64,000 bases of DNA from Burkholderiales bacterium (GTDB taxonomy: Bacteria; Pseudomonadota; Gammaproteobacteria; Burkholderiales; SG8-41). The stretch covers positions 362,892 to 426,891 of the forward strand of contig JALHRQ010000001.1 of assembly GCA_022841375.1 (NCBI GenBank), written 5' to 3'. Positions 40,874 to 50,280 of the stretch are shown here, piece by piece. The translations under genes and the position numbers were made by a program. Positions within the stretch are counted from its first letter, which is position 1. Every line of letters starts with the position of its first letter. The notes under the pieces were generated by a model. It did not search any database. It was not told the origin of the DNA and saw nothing but the letters and a program-made list of their open reading frames with translations.

Positions 40874-42151
40874 TCAGGTCCTGGTTTTTCCGGGCTTGGC
40901 TTTTTCTTCGTGTTCCGGCTGGGGAAAGCGCGGGTCTTCGAGCACACCTTCCACCGCCAATTGTTCCAGCTCGGCGTCGCCGGAAACAAATCCGTAGCGT
41001 TCGAGTATTGCGCCGGTGTCTTCGCCCAGTCGCGGTGGTGGCCGCTGCACGCCGTCACGGAAGCTGCCGTATTTCACCGGCCGAACCGGCACATGCATTT
41101 TTCCGCGCCCGGAATGATCAAGCAATTCACGGTGGCGCACCTGCGGATGGTCGATGAGGTCGGCGACATTGAGCACCGGGCCGCAGGGCACGTCGTTGAC
41201 CTTGAAAATTTCTTCCCACTCGGCGGTGGTTTTCTGGCGCATCGCTTCGCACAGTGCTTCAAACAGCGTTTCGCTGTGTTTCGCACGCAGCGTCAGCGTG
41301 GCGTAGCGCGGGTCGTCCAGCCAGTCGTTGCGGCCCAGCGCCTTGCACAGATTGCGCCAGAAGCCCTGGTTGAATGCGGCCACCACCAGATGGCCGTCCG
41401 CGGTGGGAAACCCGCCCATCGGCACCACCGTCGGGTGCGCGCCGCCGGTGCGCCTTGGCACCTTGCCCGTCAGTTCGTAATAAGGCACGTAGTAGCCGAG
41501 GATGTTGAACAGGCAGTCGAAATTGCTGACGTCGATGAACTGTCCTTTGCCGCGGCGCTCCTTCTCGCGCAGGCCGACGACGATCGACATCGCCGCATAC
41601 AGCCCGGGGATGAAATCGCCCACTGACAGGCCGGCGCGCACCGGCGGACCGTTGGCCTCGCCGGTCAGCGACATCAGCCCCGACATGGCCTGGATCACGC
41701 CGTCGAAGGCAGGGCGGTCACGCAGCGGGCTGTCCTGCCCGAAGCCGCTGATCGCGCAATACACCAGGCCGGGATGGCGCTCGCCCAGCACGTCGAAACC
41801 AAGACCGAGTTTTTCCATGACCCCGGGCCGGAAATTGTGGATCAGCACGTCAGCCTGCGCGATCAGCTGTTCGAGCATTTTCTTGCCGCGCACTGTCTTG
41901 ATGTTGAGCGCGACACTGTGCTTGTTGCGGTTGACCGCCGCAAAAAAGTGGCTGATGCCGTCGTCATGCGGCGGCGTGCCGCGCGCGGTATCGCCGCGCC
42001 CCGGTGCTTCGACCTTGATCACGGTGGCGCCAAGATCGGCGAGGATCATTGATGCAAAGGGCCCGGCGATGACGTGGGTCAGGTCAACGATGGTAATGCC
42101 GGCCAGCGGCAGTTGGTCCGGCGGCGTCAGTGCTGCGGTTTTCGCGGTCAT
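40874..42151 (-). CDS. CaiB/BaiF family (class III) CoA-transferase
   Basis: LPLAGITIVDLTHVIAGPFASMILADLGATVIKVEAPGRGDTARGTPP; DRPAFDGVIQAMSGLMSLTGE. Confidence 0.95.
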   Translation of the reverse strand: MTAKTAALTPPDQLPLAGITIVDLTHVIAGPFASMILADLGATVIKVEAPGRGDTARGTPPHDDGISHFFAAVNRNKHSVALNIKTVRGKKMLEQLIAQADVLIHNFRPGVMEKLGLGFDVLGERHPGLVYCAISGFGQDSPLRDRPAFDGVIQAMSGLMSLTGEANGPPVRAGLSVGDFIPGLYAAMSIVVGLREKERRGKGQFIDVSNFDCLFNILGYYVPYYELTGKVPRRTGGAHPTVVPMGGFPTADGHLVVAAFNQGFWRNLCKALGRNDWLDDPRYATLTLRAKHSETLFEALCEAMRQKTTAEWEEIFKVNDVPCGPVLNVADLIDHPQVRHRELLDHSGRGKMHVPVRPVKYGSFRDGVQRPPPRLGEDTGAILERYGFVSGDAELEQLAVEGVLEDPRFPQPEHEEKAKPGKTRT

Positions 42152-43329
42152 GCCCGTTGTCCTTTGCCGGCGTTGGCGCTGACCAGCAGCTCTGCCAGCA
42201 CCGCGGCGGTATGTGCGCCAAGACCTGGCGGACCCATGCGCGCGCCGCGCGCGCCGTTGAAGCGCAGCGGCGGTCCGGCGGTGGTGATGGTTCCGCCCGC
42301 CGGATGGTCGACTTCGAGCATGACTCCGCTCTCACAGACGGTTTCATCGGCCATGGCTTCAGTAAGGCTGTTCAGCGGACCATTGGGCACGTCGGCCCCG
42401 TCCAGTGCTTTCAACCAGTGCGCACGCGGCTTTTGTTTGAAAAGATCATTGAGCAGCGCGTTGACCCTGGGCCGGTTGGCGACGCGATCGACGATGGTGG
42501 CATACCCCTCGCGGGTCGCGTAATCCGGAATGCCCACGGCACGGCACAGCCGCTGCCAGTATTCGTCGCGAGTGGCGGCAATGACAAAGGGACCGTCGGC
42601 GGCATGAAACACATCCCATGGACAGGCCTGCGGATGCCCGCTGCCCATGCGCGGCAGGTCATGCCCCACCGCCAGCACCTGCTGCAGGCGCAGGCTCAGC
42701 AGCGAAATCATCGCATCAAGCATGCCGAGTTCGACTTGCTGCGGCTGGCCGCTGCGGTTACGTGCGATCACCGCCATGACGATGCCCAGCGCGCCGACCA
42801 CGCCCGAGAGGATGTCGGCCACCGGCGCGCCCGCCGGCAGCGGATCACGGTCGGGCTCGCCGGTGATGCTCATCAGTCCGGACATCGCCTGCAGCACCAC
42901 ATCCAGCCCCTGCTTGTTGCTGCGCGCACCGGTGGCACCGAAAGCGGAGATCGCGGCACTAACGATGCGCGGATTGAGTTCGACCAGGCGTTCGTAACCG
43001 AGGCCCAGCCGTTTCATGGTGCCGGGACGAAAATTCTCGACCACCACGTCGGCAGTGCGAATCAGCGCTTCGATCTGCCTCCTGCCTTCGGGAGACTTGA
43101 GGTCGATGACCACGCTTTTCTTGTTGCGGTTGAGCGCGAGAAAGCCGACATGCTCGCCTTTCACCCGCACCGTACCGGAAGTACGAAAGGCTTCGCCCTC
43201 CGGCGGCTCGATCTTGATGATCTCGGCACCGTAGTCGCCCAGCAGCATGGTGCACATCGGCCCCGCAGCATGGTGGGTGAAGTCGATGACACGTATGCCC
43301 TGCAGCGGCAGTCCGTCCGCGCGGTTCAC
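42148..43329 (-). CDS. CaiB/BaiF family (class III) CoA-transferase
   Basis: LPLQGIRVIDFTHHAAGPMCTMLLGDYGAEIIKIEPPEGEAFRTSG; start set at GTG (VNRADG). Confidence 0.93.
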   Translation of the reverse strand: MNRADGLPLQGIRVIDFTHHAAGPMCTMLLGDYGAEIIKIEPPEGEAFRTSGTVRVKGEHVGFLALNRNKKSVVIDLKSPEGRRQIEALIRTADVVVENFRPGTMKRLGLGYERLVELNPRIVSAAISAFGATGARSNKQGLDVVLQAMSGLMSITGEPDRDPLPAGAPVADILSGVVGALGIVMAVIARNRSGQPQQVELGMLDAMISLLSLRLQQVLAVGHDLPRMGSGHPQACPWDVFHAADGPFVIAATRDEYWQRLCRAVGIPDYATREGYATIVDRVANRPRVNALLNDLFKQKPRAHWLKALDGADVPNGPLNSLTEAMADETVCESGVMLEVDHPAGGTITTAGPPLRFNGARGARMGPPGLGAHTAAVLAELLVSANAGKGQRA

Positions 43330-43342
43330 GGCTGCACCCTGG

Positions 43343-44275
43343 TCAAAGATCACCGCGACCGCGGGGCACGATGCTGATCTCGGCATCCGGCCCGAAGCCG
43401 CCGAGCGGGGCATAAAGCTCGCGCCGCTTGGCAACCGCCGCACTGGCGCCATTACGCCGAACCTCCTTGAAGAAGGCGAAGTCACCCTCTTCAAAGCGAA
43501 GTTTCAGACCCAGGGTGTGCCCTACATACAGTTCCGTAAACGCCTGCCCCATGCCCATCGCCTCCCACACCAGGTGGCTGTAGGCTTTGCCCGAAACAAT
43601 GCCGTCTATGGGCAGCAATGCAATCCTGCGCGCCTCGTTTAATGCCTCTTCCGCAAGCTGTTCACGCGGCACGGCCCGGTTTACCAGGCCGATGAGCGAG
43701 GCCTCGTGACCGCTCCAGGTGCGGCCGGTCACCATCATCTCGCGAGTGCGCTTGTAGCCGATCAGGTGCGCATACAGCCGTATCAGCGTGATGCCCGATA
43801 TCCCGCCCACCTGGCCGAGATTGCCGATATGCGCGTCCTCGGCCGCGATCGAGATGTCGCAGCAGGCCTGCAGCTGGTTGCCCAGCTCGATGCAATGCCC
43901 GCTGATTTGGGCAATGGTGGGTTTGAGCGAGAAAAAAAGACGGCGCCACACTTGCCGCAGGTCGCGTTGCAGTGTCAGCTGGTGGCGGTTGGGCAAACCG
44001 CGTTCATTGGTCTTCGAGCGCGTGCCGAATCCCTCGAAATACCCCTCCAGGTCATGGCCCCCGCAGAAATGGTCGCCCTCGCCTTTAATGATGACCACCT
44101 TCACGTCGTCATTTTTTTCCCAGTCATCGATCGCCATTACCAGTTGCTCTTCGCCCCAGAACGGCGCGGCATTCCTTTTGCCGGGATTGCTCAGCGTCAC
44201 CGTCGCGATCTTCGAGGCGGGATCAACGTTGTATTTCACGTATTGGTAGGGATATTTTTTGGGTTCTGCGTTCAT
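43343..44275 (-). CDS. enoyl-CoA hydratase/isomerase (crotonase) family protein
   Basis: VTLSNPGKRNAAPFWGEEQLVMAIDDWEKNDDVKVVIIKGEGDHFCGGHDLEGYF; AQISGHCIELGNQLQACCDISIAAEDAHIG. Confidence 0.92.
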   Translation of the reverse strand: MNAEPKKYPYQYVKYNVDPASKIATVTLSNPGKRNAAPFWGEEQLVMAIDDWEKNDDVKVVIIKGEGDHFCGGHDLEGYFEGFGTRSKTNERGLPNRHQLTLQRDLRQVWRRLFFSLKPTIAQISGHCIELGNQLQACCDISIAAEDAHIGNLGQVGGISGITLIRLYAHLIGYKRTREMMVTGRTWSGHEASLIGLVNRAVPREQLAEEALNEARRIALLPIDGIVSGKAYSHLVWEAMGMGQAFTELYVGHTLGLKLRFEEGDFAFFKEVRRNGASAAVAKRRELYAPLGGFGPDAEISIVPRGRGDL

Positions 44276-44313
44276 ACGCGTGTCCGCCTTTGTCGAAGTT
44301 GCCGTATTCTGAT

Positions 44314-44347
44314 ATTGTGCGCATATCGCACAATAGTGCGATATGCG
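44314..44347. promoter_or_regulatory. overlapping operator-like palindromes between the divergent crotonase operon and iclR-type gene
   Basis: ATTGTGCG-catat-CGCACAAT (44314-44334) and CGCATATCGCAC-aata-GTGCGATATGCG (44320-44347), both perfect. Confidence 0.75.
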
Positions 44348-44431
44348 AAAAACAGTGTAGAACTGATCCGCAACAACGGTCAACCCCGGGCTGGTCACTG
44401 TCGGGCTGCGCCGCTACCACGTGCGACCCTT

Positions 44432-45268
44432 ATGGCTCAAAAATCGAAATCAAAAACCGTTACAACCAGGCCGAAAGCACGACCGCCCGCCGGCATCGCA
44501 ATGCGCGACTACGTGCAGTCACTGGAGCGCGGCCTCACCGTATTGAAAAGCCTCGGCACCAGCGCCGGGCAGAGCCTCGTCGAGGTCGCGAAGACTGCGA
44601 ACATGACGCGCGCCGCCGCACGCCGCTTTCTGCTGACGCTGGAGGCCATGGGTTACGTCGGCAGGACCGACGGATCGTTCTACCTGCTGCCGAAAACGCT
44701 GGAACTCGGTTACTCTTACCTCGCCTCGCAGTCACTCGCCCAAGTGGCACAGCCGCACCTGCAACGCCTCGCCAACCAGATCGGTGAATCGTGCTCGGTG
44801 CTGGAATATGCCGGCGACTCCATCATCTACATCGCACGGGTCACGGTGAACCGGCTGGTCGGCGCCAACCTGTCGGTGGGATCAACGCTGCCCGCGTATT
44901 GCACTTCTGCAGGCCGGGTGCTGCTGGCAGCGCTGCCGAAAGCTGAACTCGCGGCTTACCTGCGCGATACCGCGTTCTCCAGGCTCACGCCGAAAACCAT
45001 CGTCAGCACGACCAGCCTGCGCCGTGAGATCGATCGCGCCCGCCGCGACGGGTGGTACCTGATCAACGAAGAACTGGAAATCGGCGCGCGCGCCCTCGCC
45101 GTGCCGCTGCGCAATGCGGCAGGACGCACCGTCGCCGCAATCAACGTGAGTTGTTATGCAGGACGCATCACCGCTGAACGGATGCGCTCGGCCTTCCTGC
45201 CGGAGATGCTGAAGACCGCGCAGGCCATTGAAACCGAGATGCACCTGCTGCGACCGGGACGCAGCTAG
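44432..45268 (+). CDS. IclR family transcriptional regulator
   Basis: YVQSLERGLTVLKSLGTSAGQSLVEVAKTANMTRAAARRFLLTLEAMGYVGRTDGSFYLLPKTLELG; start trimmed to MAQKSKSKTV. Confidence 0.95.
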   Translation: MAQKSKSKTVTTRPKARPPAGIAMRDYVQSLERGLTVLKSLGTSAGQSLVEVAKTANMTRAAARRFLLTLEAMGYVGRTDGSFYLLPKTLELGYSYLASQSLAQVAQPHLQRLANQIGESCSVLEYAGDSIIYIARVTVNRLVGANLSVGSTLPAYCTSAGRVLLAALPKAELAAYLRDTAFSRLTPKTIVSTTSLRREIDRARRDGWYLINEELEIGARALAVPLRNAAGRTVAAINVSCYAGRITAERMRSAFLPEMLKTAQAIETEMHLLRPGRS

Positions 45269-45909
45269 CGGGGGCGCACGGCTTCGATTTTCATCGCCGC
45301 AGCGATGATCGGCCTCGCCCAATCCGGCGCTTGTGGCAAAACCCGCGGATTCAATATCCGGTTTTCCTGCATGTGCAATACCAGCGCCGGCACCGGCATC
45401 TTGCCTGCAGCGGGATCGGCCTCGGCACTGTTGTCGTAAACCCGCAGCGAGGTAAGCACGGGCAGAAGCGATATCAGGTTGATCCGGCTATGTTCGAATC
45501 GCCGGAGTATGGCCTCCTCAGGAATGTCATGACCGCCGCGCGCTACACGTGCCCGTACCCGGGCGATATGCAGTTCCGGGGTCGTGAGCCCCGTATACCA
45601 GACATGTACTTCGATGCCTTGCCCTGCGGCATCGATCAACAGCTTCGGAATGGTGTATGCGCCCAGCGTGGTTTCAAAAGTAAAGTCGAGACGCTGAGCG
45701 ATAGCCTGCTCCAGCATTTCACGGCCTCGATGCCAGGCGGCGCTGTTGGCCTGGATTTGGGTCAGACCCGGATTTGCGAGCTTCAAATCGCGCGCAGCTT
45801 CATCCGGGTTGTAATAGAAGCCGCCACCGCTACGGAGCGTCGCACCCGCGACACTGCTCCTGCCCGCACCATTGACACCAGCCAGCACATTGATGCGCGG
45901 CACACTCAT
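45265..45909 (-). CDS. zeta-toxin-like P-loop kinase
   Basis: INVLAGVNGAGRSSVAGA (Walker A-like, Lys replaced by Arg), FYYNPDEAARDLKLANPGLTQIQANSAAWHRGREMLEQAI, FTFETTLG. Confidence 0.85.
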   Translation of the reverse strand: MSVPRINVLAGVNGAGRSSVAGATLRSGGGFYYNPDEAARDLKLANPGLTQIQANSAAWHRGREMLEQAIAQRLDFTFETTLGAYTIPKLLIDAAGQGIEVHVWYTGLTTPELHIARVRARVARGGHDIPEEAILRRFEHSRINLISLLPVLTSLRVYDNSAEADPAAGKMPVPALVLHMQENRILNPRVLPQAPDWARPIIAAAMKIEAVRPR

Positions 45910-45926
45910 CGTTCAGCGTTGCCGAT

Positions 45927-46277
45927 TCAGCGCTGCTTGCGTGCGGCTTTTACCGCTGCGCGCCCCATTTCTTCAGGAGTCGCTTTAAAAGCATCCACTA
46001 CGGCCTTGCGCGCCGCCGGCGTCTGCATGCGTGCCAACAGCACATCGTATTCAGCGGCAAGATCATTCAGTACCGGCGCACGATCTTTGGTCAGCGCAAC
46101 GAATTCTTCATAGCCCATCAACACGGCCTTGGGCGTTTCGTGCCGGGTGATGGCGACAACGCCGCCACGCATCACCTGCTCCAGCACAGCAGCCAGTCCG
46201 TTCTTGAGTTGGGTCGCAGCAACGGCTGGAACATCAACGAGTTCGCCATGGCTATTGCGGTAAGTCAGTGTCGACAT
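45927..46277 (-). CDS. Phd/YefM-type antitoxin
   Basis: VDVPAVAATQLKNGLAAVLEQVMRGGVVAITRHETPKAVLMGYEEFVAL, directly upstream of the zeta-like gene; start trimmed to MSTLTYRN. Confidence 0.8.
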   Translation of the reverse strand: MSTLTYRNSHGELVDVPAVAATQLKNGLAAVLEQVMRGGVVAITRHETPKAVLMGYEEFVALTKDRAPVLNDLAAEYDVLLARMQTPAARKAVVDAFKATPEEMGRAAVKAARKQR

Positions 46278-46315
46278 GGAATACCCCCGAATGGATGTTT
46301 TGTACATTATAGCCA

Positions 46316-46337
46316 AAATAGCCTTTTGCGGCTATTT
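46316..46337. promoter_or_regulatory. operator-like inverted repeat upstream of the Phd/zeta pair
   Basis: AAATAGCC-ttttgc-GGCTATTT perfect 8-bp arms; extra ATAGCC half-site at about 46309. Confidence 0.55.
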
Positions 46338-46396
46338 GCCATGTCCAAACAACATCGATCAAGGACAGGTGTATTTATTTGATTTTATTGATGTTT

Positions 46397-47236
46397 TCAG
46401 AATCCGTAGAGCCGGGCCGGATTGCTGACGAGGATTTCCTGGCGTACCGCTTCGCTCCCCGCCCACTCCGCCAGCAAATCCAGCAGGCTGGCGTCATCGG
46501 GGAAATTGCTTTTCAGCGATGGATGCGGCCAGTTGGTGGCGTAGAGCATGCGCTCGGGTGCAGCGCGGATGAGCTGTTGCGCCAGTGCACCGGCGTCTTC
46601 ATACCGCGGCGCGCCGGTTTTGGAGCCGTGATACGGCGCCGACAGTTTGACCCAGCAGCGGCCGCTGTCGACCAGGCTGAACATCGCCTGCAGATTCGGT
46701 TCGTCTGCCGCCACCGGCTGCATGAAGCGGCCGATGTGATCGATGACGATGTCGCAGGGCAGCGCCTTGAGCATGGCGTGGTGGCCGGCGAGTTCGCGGC
46801 AATCCATCTGCAACTGCACATGCCAGCCGTGCGGCGCCACGCGTGCGGCCATTTCATTCAGGGTAGTCCAGCTGACACCACCGTAAGGCAGCAGGTGATA
46901 ACGGATGCCGCGGATGCCGGCGGCGGTGAGGCGCTCGATTTCGGCATCGCTGTCTTCGGGCAGAACGATGGCGACACCACGGGTCTGGTGCTTATCGTCA
47001 GAGAGCGCTTTCATGGCTTCGAGCGTGCAGCGGTTGTCGTTGCCGTAGGCCGCGGGTTGCACAATCACCGTGCGCGTGAAACCGAGGCGCGCGCGCAGCT
47101 TGCGGTATTCGGCGGTATTGCCGGGCATCGACGGCAGATTGGTGCCGGGGCGCTGGACATAACCCGGCTCAAAAATGTGCATGTGTGTGTCACAGGCACC
47201 GGCAGGGGTGGGCAATCGGGGTTTGGTGTCAGTCAT
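46397..47236 (-). CDS. amidohydrolase 2 family (TIM-barrel) hydrolase
   Basis: PAGACDTHMHIFEPGY; DIVIDHIGRFMQP; RMLYATNWPHPSLK. Confidence 0.92.
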   Translation of the reverse strand: MTDTKPRLPTPAGACDTHMHIFEPGYVQRPGTNLPSMPGNTAEYRKLRARLGFTRTVIVQPAAYGNDNRCTLEAMKALSDDKHQTRGVAIVLPEDSDAEIERLTAAGIRGIRYHLLPYGGVSWTTLNEMAARVAPHGWHVQLQMDCRELAGHHAMLKALPCDIVIDHIGRFMQPVAADEPNLQAMFSLVDSGRCWVKLSAPYHGSKTGAPRYEDAGALAQQLIRAAPERMLYATNWPHPSLKSNFPDDASLLDLLAEWAGSEAVRQEILVSNPARLYGF

Positions 47237-47258
47237 CAGCTATTCAGAACGGAATGGA

Positions 47259-48122
47259 TCAGAGCGAGGGGTCGTTGTGTCCGGTGGCTTTGCCGGAATC
47301 GGCGACCTGTGACACGTGGGCACCCACCGGCAGCGGGACGCCGAGTTTTTGCGCCATCTCGAGCACCAGATGCAGGTCCTTGCGCATATTGGGCAGCGGC
47401 TCATCGGCATCCCGGGCGGCCAGCATGCCTTTCCAGCGCGGACCGAGTTCATGCCAGATCTGCAGCACCGAACTGTTGGCGAGGCCCTGCTTCAATACGA
47501 GTTTCATCACCTCCGGCGCAACACCACCCGCCTCGCCCAGCGCCAGCCCTTCGAGCAGCGCCATCACGTTGGTACTGAATACCAGTTGGTGCGCCAGTTT
47601 GGCGACCTGACCGGTGCCGACATCGCCGGTGTGGGTGACGTTGTCGGCAAACACTTTCAGCACCGGCATCGCCGATGCGAGCAATTGCGCATCGCCGCCG
47701 ACCATCAGGCTGAGCATGCCCTCGCGTGCGGCTAGAATGCCGCCGGAAATCGGGATGTCGAGGGTATGACCGCCCTTTGCCGCGATCAACTTTGCGATGT
47801 TGATCACCGGACCCGGGCCGAGCGTGCTGCCGGTGGCGAAGATCGCGTCGGGACGCAACGTTTCCAGAATACCGCCGGGGCCGGAGACGATGGCGTCGGT
47901 CTGCGCGGCATCCGACACCAGGCTGATGATCAGATCGCTGACCCGCGCAACATCGGCGGGTGAACTGCAGGGATTGGCGCCGAGTGCCGCGAGTTCGCGC
48001 ACCGGATCAAAACGCACGTCATAGACAGCGGTGGTGCAGCCGGCGGCAATCAGTCTGCGGGATATCGGCAGACCCAACGCACCCAGACCGATGACGCCGA
48101 CTTTGGCCTGAAGACGCGCCAC
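47259..48122 (-). CDS. NAD(P)-dependent oxidoreductase (3-hydroxyisobutyrate dehydrogenase family)
   Basis: VGVIGLGALGLPISRRLIAAGCTTAVYDVR; LDIPISGGILAAREGMLSLMVGGD; GTGQVAKLAHQLV. Confidence 0.94.
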   Translation of the reverse strand: MARLQAKVGVIGLGALGLPISRRLIAAGCTTAVYDVRFDPVRELAALGANPCSSPADVARVSDLIISLVSDAAQTDAIVSGPGGILETLRPDAIFATGSTLGPGPVINIAKLIAAKGGHTLDIPISGGILAAREGMLSLMVGGDAQLLASAMPVLKVFADNVTHTGDVGTGQVAKLAHQLVFSTNVMALLEGLALGEAGGVAPEVMKLVLKQGLANSSVLQIWHELGPRWKGMLAARDADEPLPNMRKDLHLVLEMAQKLGVPLPVGAHVSQVADSGKATGHNDPSL

Positions 48123-49088
48123 TTATTGCGCCTTGATGCCGGCGTCCTTGATCACCTTGGTATAGCGGGCAATCTCGGTACGCAGGTAATCGCGGAACTG
48201 CTCCGGCGAGTTGAGCACGAGGTCGACGCCCATGCCGGTGAGCTTGTCCTTGGTTGCGGGCGTATTGAACATGCGCGCGGTGTCGCGCTGAATGCGCGCA
48301 ACCAGTTCCGGTGGCATGTTGGCAGGCCCGAGCAGACCGAACCAGGTGGCAATGGCGTAATCCTTGAAACCGGCTTCAGCGACGGTGGGAATATCCGGCG
48401 CCAGCGGCGAACGCGTGCTCCAGGTGTTGGCGATACCGCGCAGGCGGCCGCTCTGCACATGCGGAATCGCTACCGGCAGGTTGCCGAACATGATCGGAAT
48501 CTGCCCGCCGACGGTGTCGGCGAGCGCAGGGTTTTCACCTTTGTACGGCACGTGGGTGATCTTGATACCCAGTTGTGAACTCATCAGCTCACCCGCCATG
48601 TGCGGCGAGGAACCGACGCCGCCCGAACCGAAGGTCAGCGGCTCTTTGCTTTTTTTGGCGAGGGCGAGGAATTCCTTGAAGTTTTTCACCGGGAATGATG
48701 GATGCACCACCATCAGCAGCGGCGTGTAACCGGTCAGCGTGATCGGTGTGAAGTCGCGCATGGTGTCGTACGGCGCCTTGCCATACAGCGCCGGCGCAAC
48801 CGCGAGGCTGGTCTGCGGCGTGATCATCAGCGTATGGCCGTCAGCGGGCGCCTTGGCGGTCATTTCCGCGGCAATCATGCCGCTGGCGCCGGGACGGTTT
48901 TCGACCAGCACGTTCTGTTTCCAGTCACCGGTCAGGCTTTGCGCCAGCACACGCGCGACGATGTCAGTGCTGCCGCCGGCACCGAAGCCGACGAGGATGC
49001 GCACCGGCTTGGATGGAAAAGCCTGCGCGGCCGCGCCTGCGGCAAACAAGGCGAGCACGGAACCAGTGATGAAGTTTTTTACATTCAT
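48123..49088 (-). CDS. Bug-family tripartite tricarboxylate transporter substrate-binding protein
   Basis: MNVKNFITGSVLALFAAGAAAQAFPSKPVRILVGFGAGGSTDIVARVLAQSLTGDWKQNVLVENRPGASG. Confidence 0.96.
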   Translation of the reverse strand: MNVKNFITGSVLALFAAGAAAQAFPSKPVRILVGFGAGGSTDIVARVLAQSLTGDWKQNVLVENRPGASGMIAAEMTAKAPADGHTLMITPQTSLAVAPALYGKAPYDTMRDFTPITLTGYTPLLMVVHPSFPVKNFKEFLALAKKSKEPLTFGSGGVGSSPHMAGELMSSQLGIKITHVPYKGENPALADTVGGQIPIMFGNLPVAIPHVQSGRLRGIANTWSTRSPLAPDIPTVAEAGFKDYAIATWFGLLGPANMPPELVARIQRDTARMFNTPATKDKLTGMGVDLVLNSPEQFRDYLRTEIARYTKVIKDAGIKAQ

Positions 49089-49289
49089 ATTGTTCTCCTC
49101 CTGAGCCGGGCATTGTGTGGAGGGCACCCTGAACTGTCAACGTGATTTGCAACTGCGAAACGCCATGCCCCGAACAGGATGCCATACGCCCGCAGCGCTA
49201 CGAAGGAAGTCACCTTGGGGGCAGCGCGGCCGGAGGTGAACGGTGTTGTTGGTAATTCTGCGTTCAGGCACACCCCTCCAACAGTAACC

Positions 49290-50207
49290 TCACACCGGAT
49301 CCCAACTAAATACATCCTGATTCCGCGCCAGCGGATAAAAATCCGGCTTGAAGGCCGGCATTGCGATCTCCGCTATTGCCCGCGGCGTCCAGCCTTCGCT
49401 GCGCTGCAGGCCGCGAATCGGCCGCGACTGACTCATCAGGAAAATTTCATTCATCCGCGTATAGAAAATCTGGCCGTTGACGTCTTTCGCCGCATCACTG
49501 GCGAGGAACACCGCCAGCGGCGCATTCTTGTCCGGTGTGACCATCTGCCGCTGCGCGACCCGCGCGGCCTTGTCCGGCGTATTGGAGGGAATGGAACCGG
49601 TCATGCGCGTCCACGCGGACGGTGCGATGCAGTTCGAGCGCACGTTGAAGCGCTGCATGTCGAGCGCAATGTGTTTGGACAGCATCACCATGCCGGCCTT
49701 GGCTGCGCCGTAGTTGGCCTGACCGACGTTGCCGGCAAGACCCGAATTAGAAATCATGTGCACAAAGCTGCCGCCGTCCTGGTTGCGGAAGTGCGTCGCT
49801 GCGGCGCGACTCATGTTGAAGGCGCCGTAGAGAATGACTTTGATCACCGAATCCCAGTCGTCGAAGGTCATTTTGTGGAAAATCACGTCGCGCAGGATGC
49901 CGGCGTTGTTGATCACGCTGTCGACGCGGCCGAAGGTGTCGACCGCGGTCTGCACAATGCGCTGCGCTGCATCGAAGTCGGCAACGCTGTCATAGCTGGC
50001 CACCGCTTCGCCGCCGTTTTTGCGGATCAGCTGCACCACTTCTTCCGCCGGCGTCTGATCGGCGCCCTCGCCGGCCAGTGAGGTGCCGATGTCGTTGACC
50101 ACGACTTTTGCGCCCTCTTTCGCCATCATCAGCGCGATCTCGCGGCCGATACCGCGGCCGGCACCCGTTACCACCACTACTTTGCCCGCAACAATGCCTT
50201 CACTCAT
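49290..50207 (-). CDS. SDR family oxidoreductase
   Basis: VVVTGAGRGIGREIALMMAKEGAKVVVNDIG; VINNAGILRDVIFHKM; start trimmed to MSEGIVAGK. Confidence 0.93.
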   Translation of the reverse strand: MSEGIVAGKVVVVTGAGRGIGREIALMMAKEGAKVVVNDIGTSLAGEGADQTPAEEVVQLIRKNGGEAVASYDSVADFDAAQRIVQTAVDTFGRVDSVINNAGILRDVIFHKMTFDDWDSVIKVILYGAFNMSRAAATHFRNQDGGSFVHMISNSGLAGNVGQANYGAAKAGMVMLSKHIALDMQRFNVRSNCIAPSAWTRMTGSIPSNTPDKAARVAQRQMVTPDKNAPLAVFLASDAAKDVNGQIFYTRMNEIFLMSQSRPIRGLQRSEGWTPRAIAEIAMPAFKPDFYPLARNQDVFSWDPV

Positions 50208-50220
50208 GTTCAGTCTCCGT

Positions 50221-50258
50221 AAAAAAACAATGCCGCGCAACAAACGCTGCGCGGCATG
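50221..50258 (-). terminator. Rho-independent terminator of the Bug gene at 50281..51273
   Basis: Minus-strand ATGCCGCGC-agcgtttgtt-GCGCGGCAT followed by TGTTTTTTT. Confidence 0.85.
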
Positions 50259-50280
50259 AATGTATTGCTGCTCAATAAAA

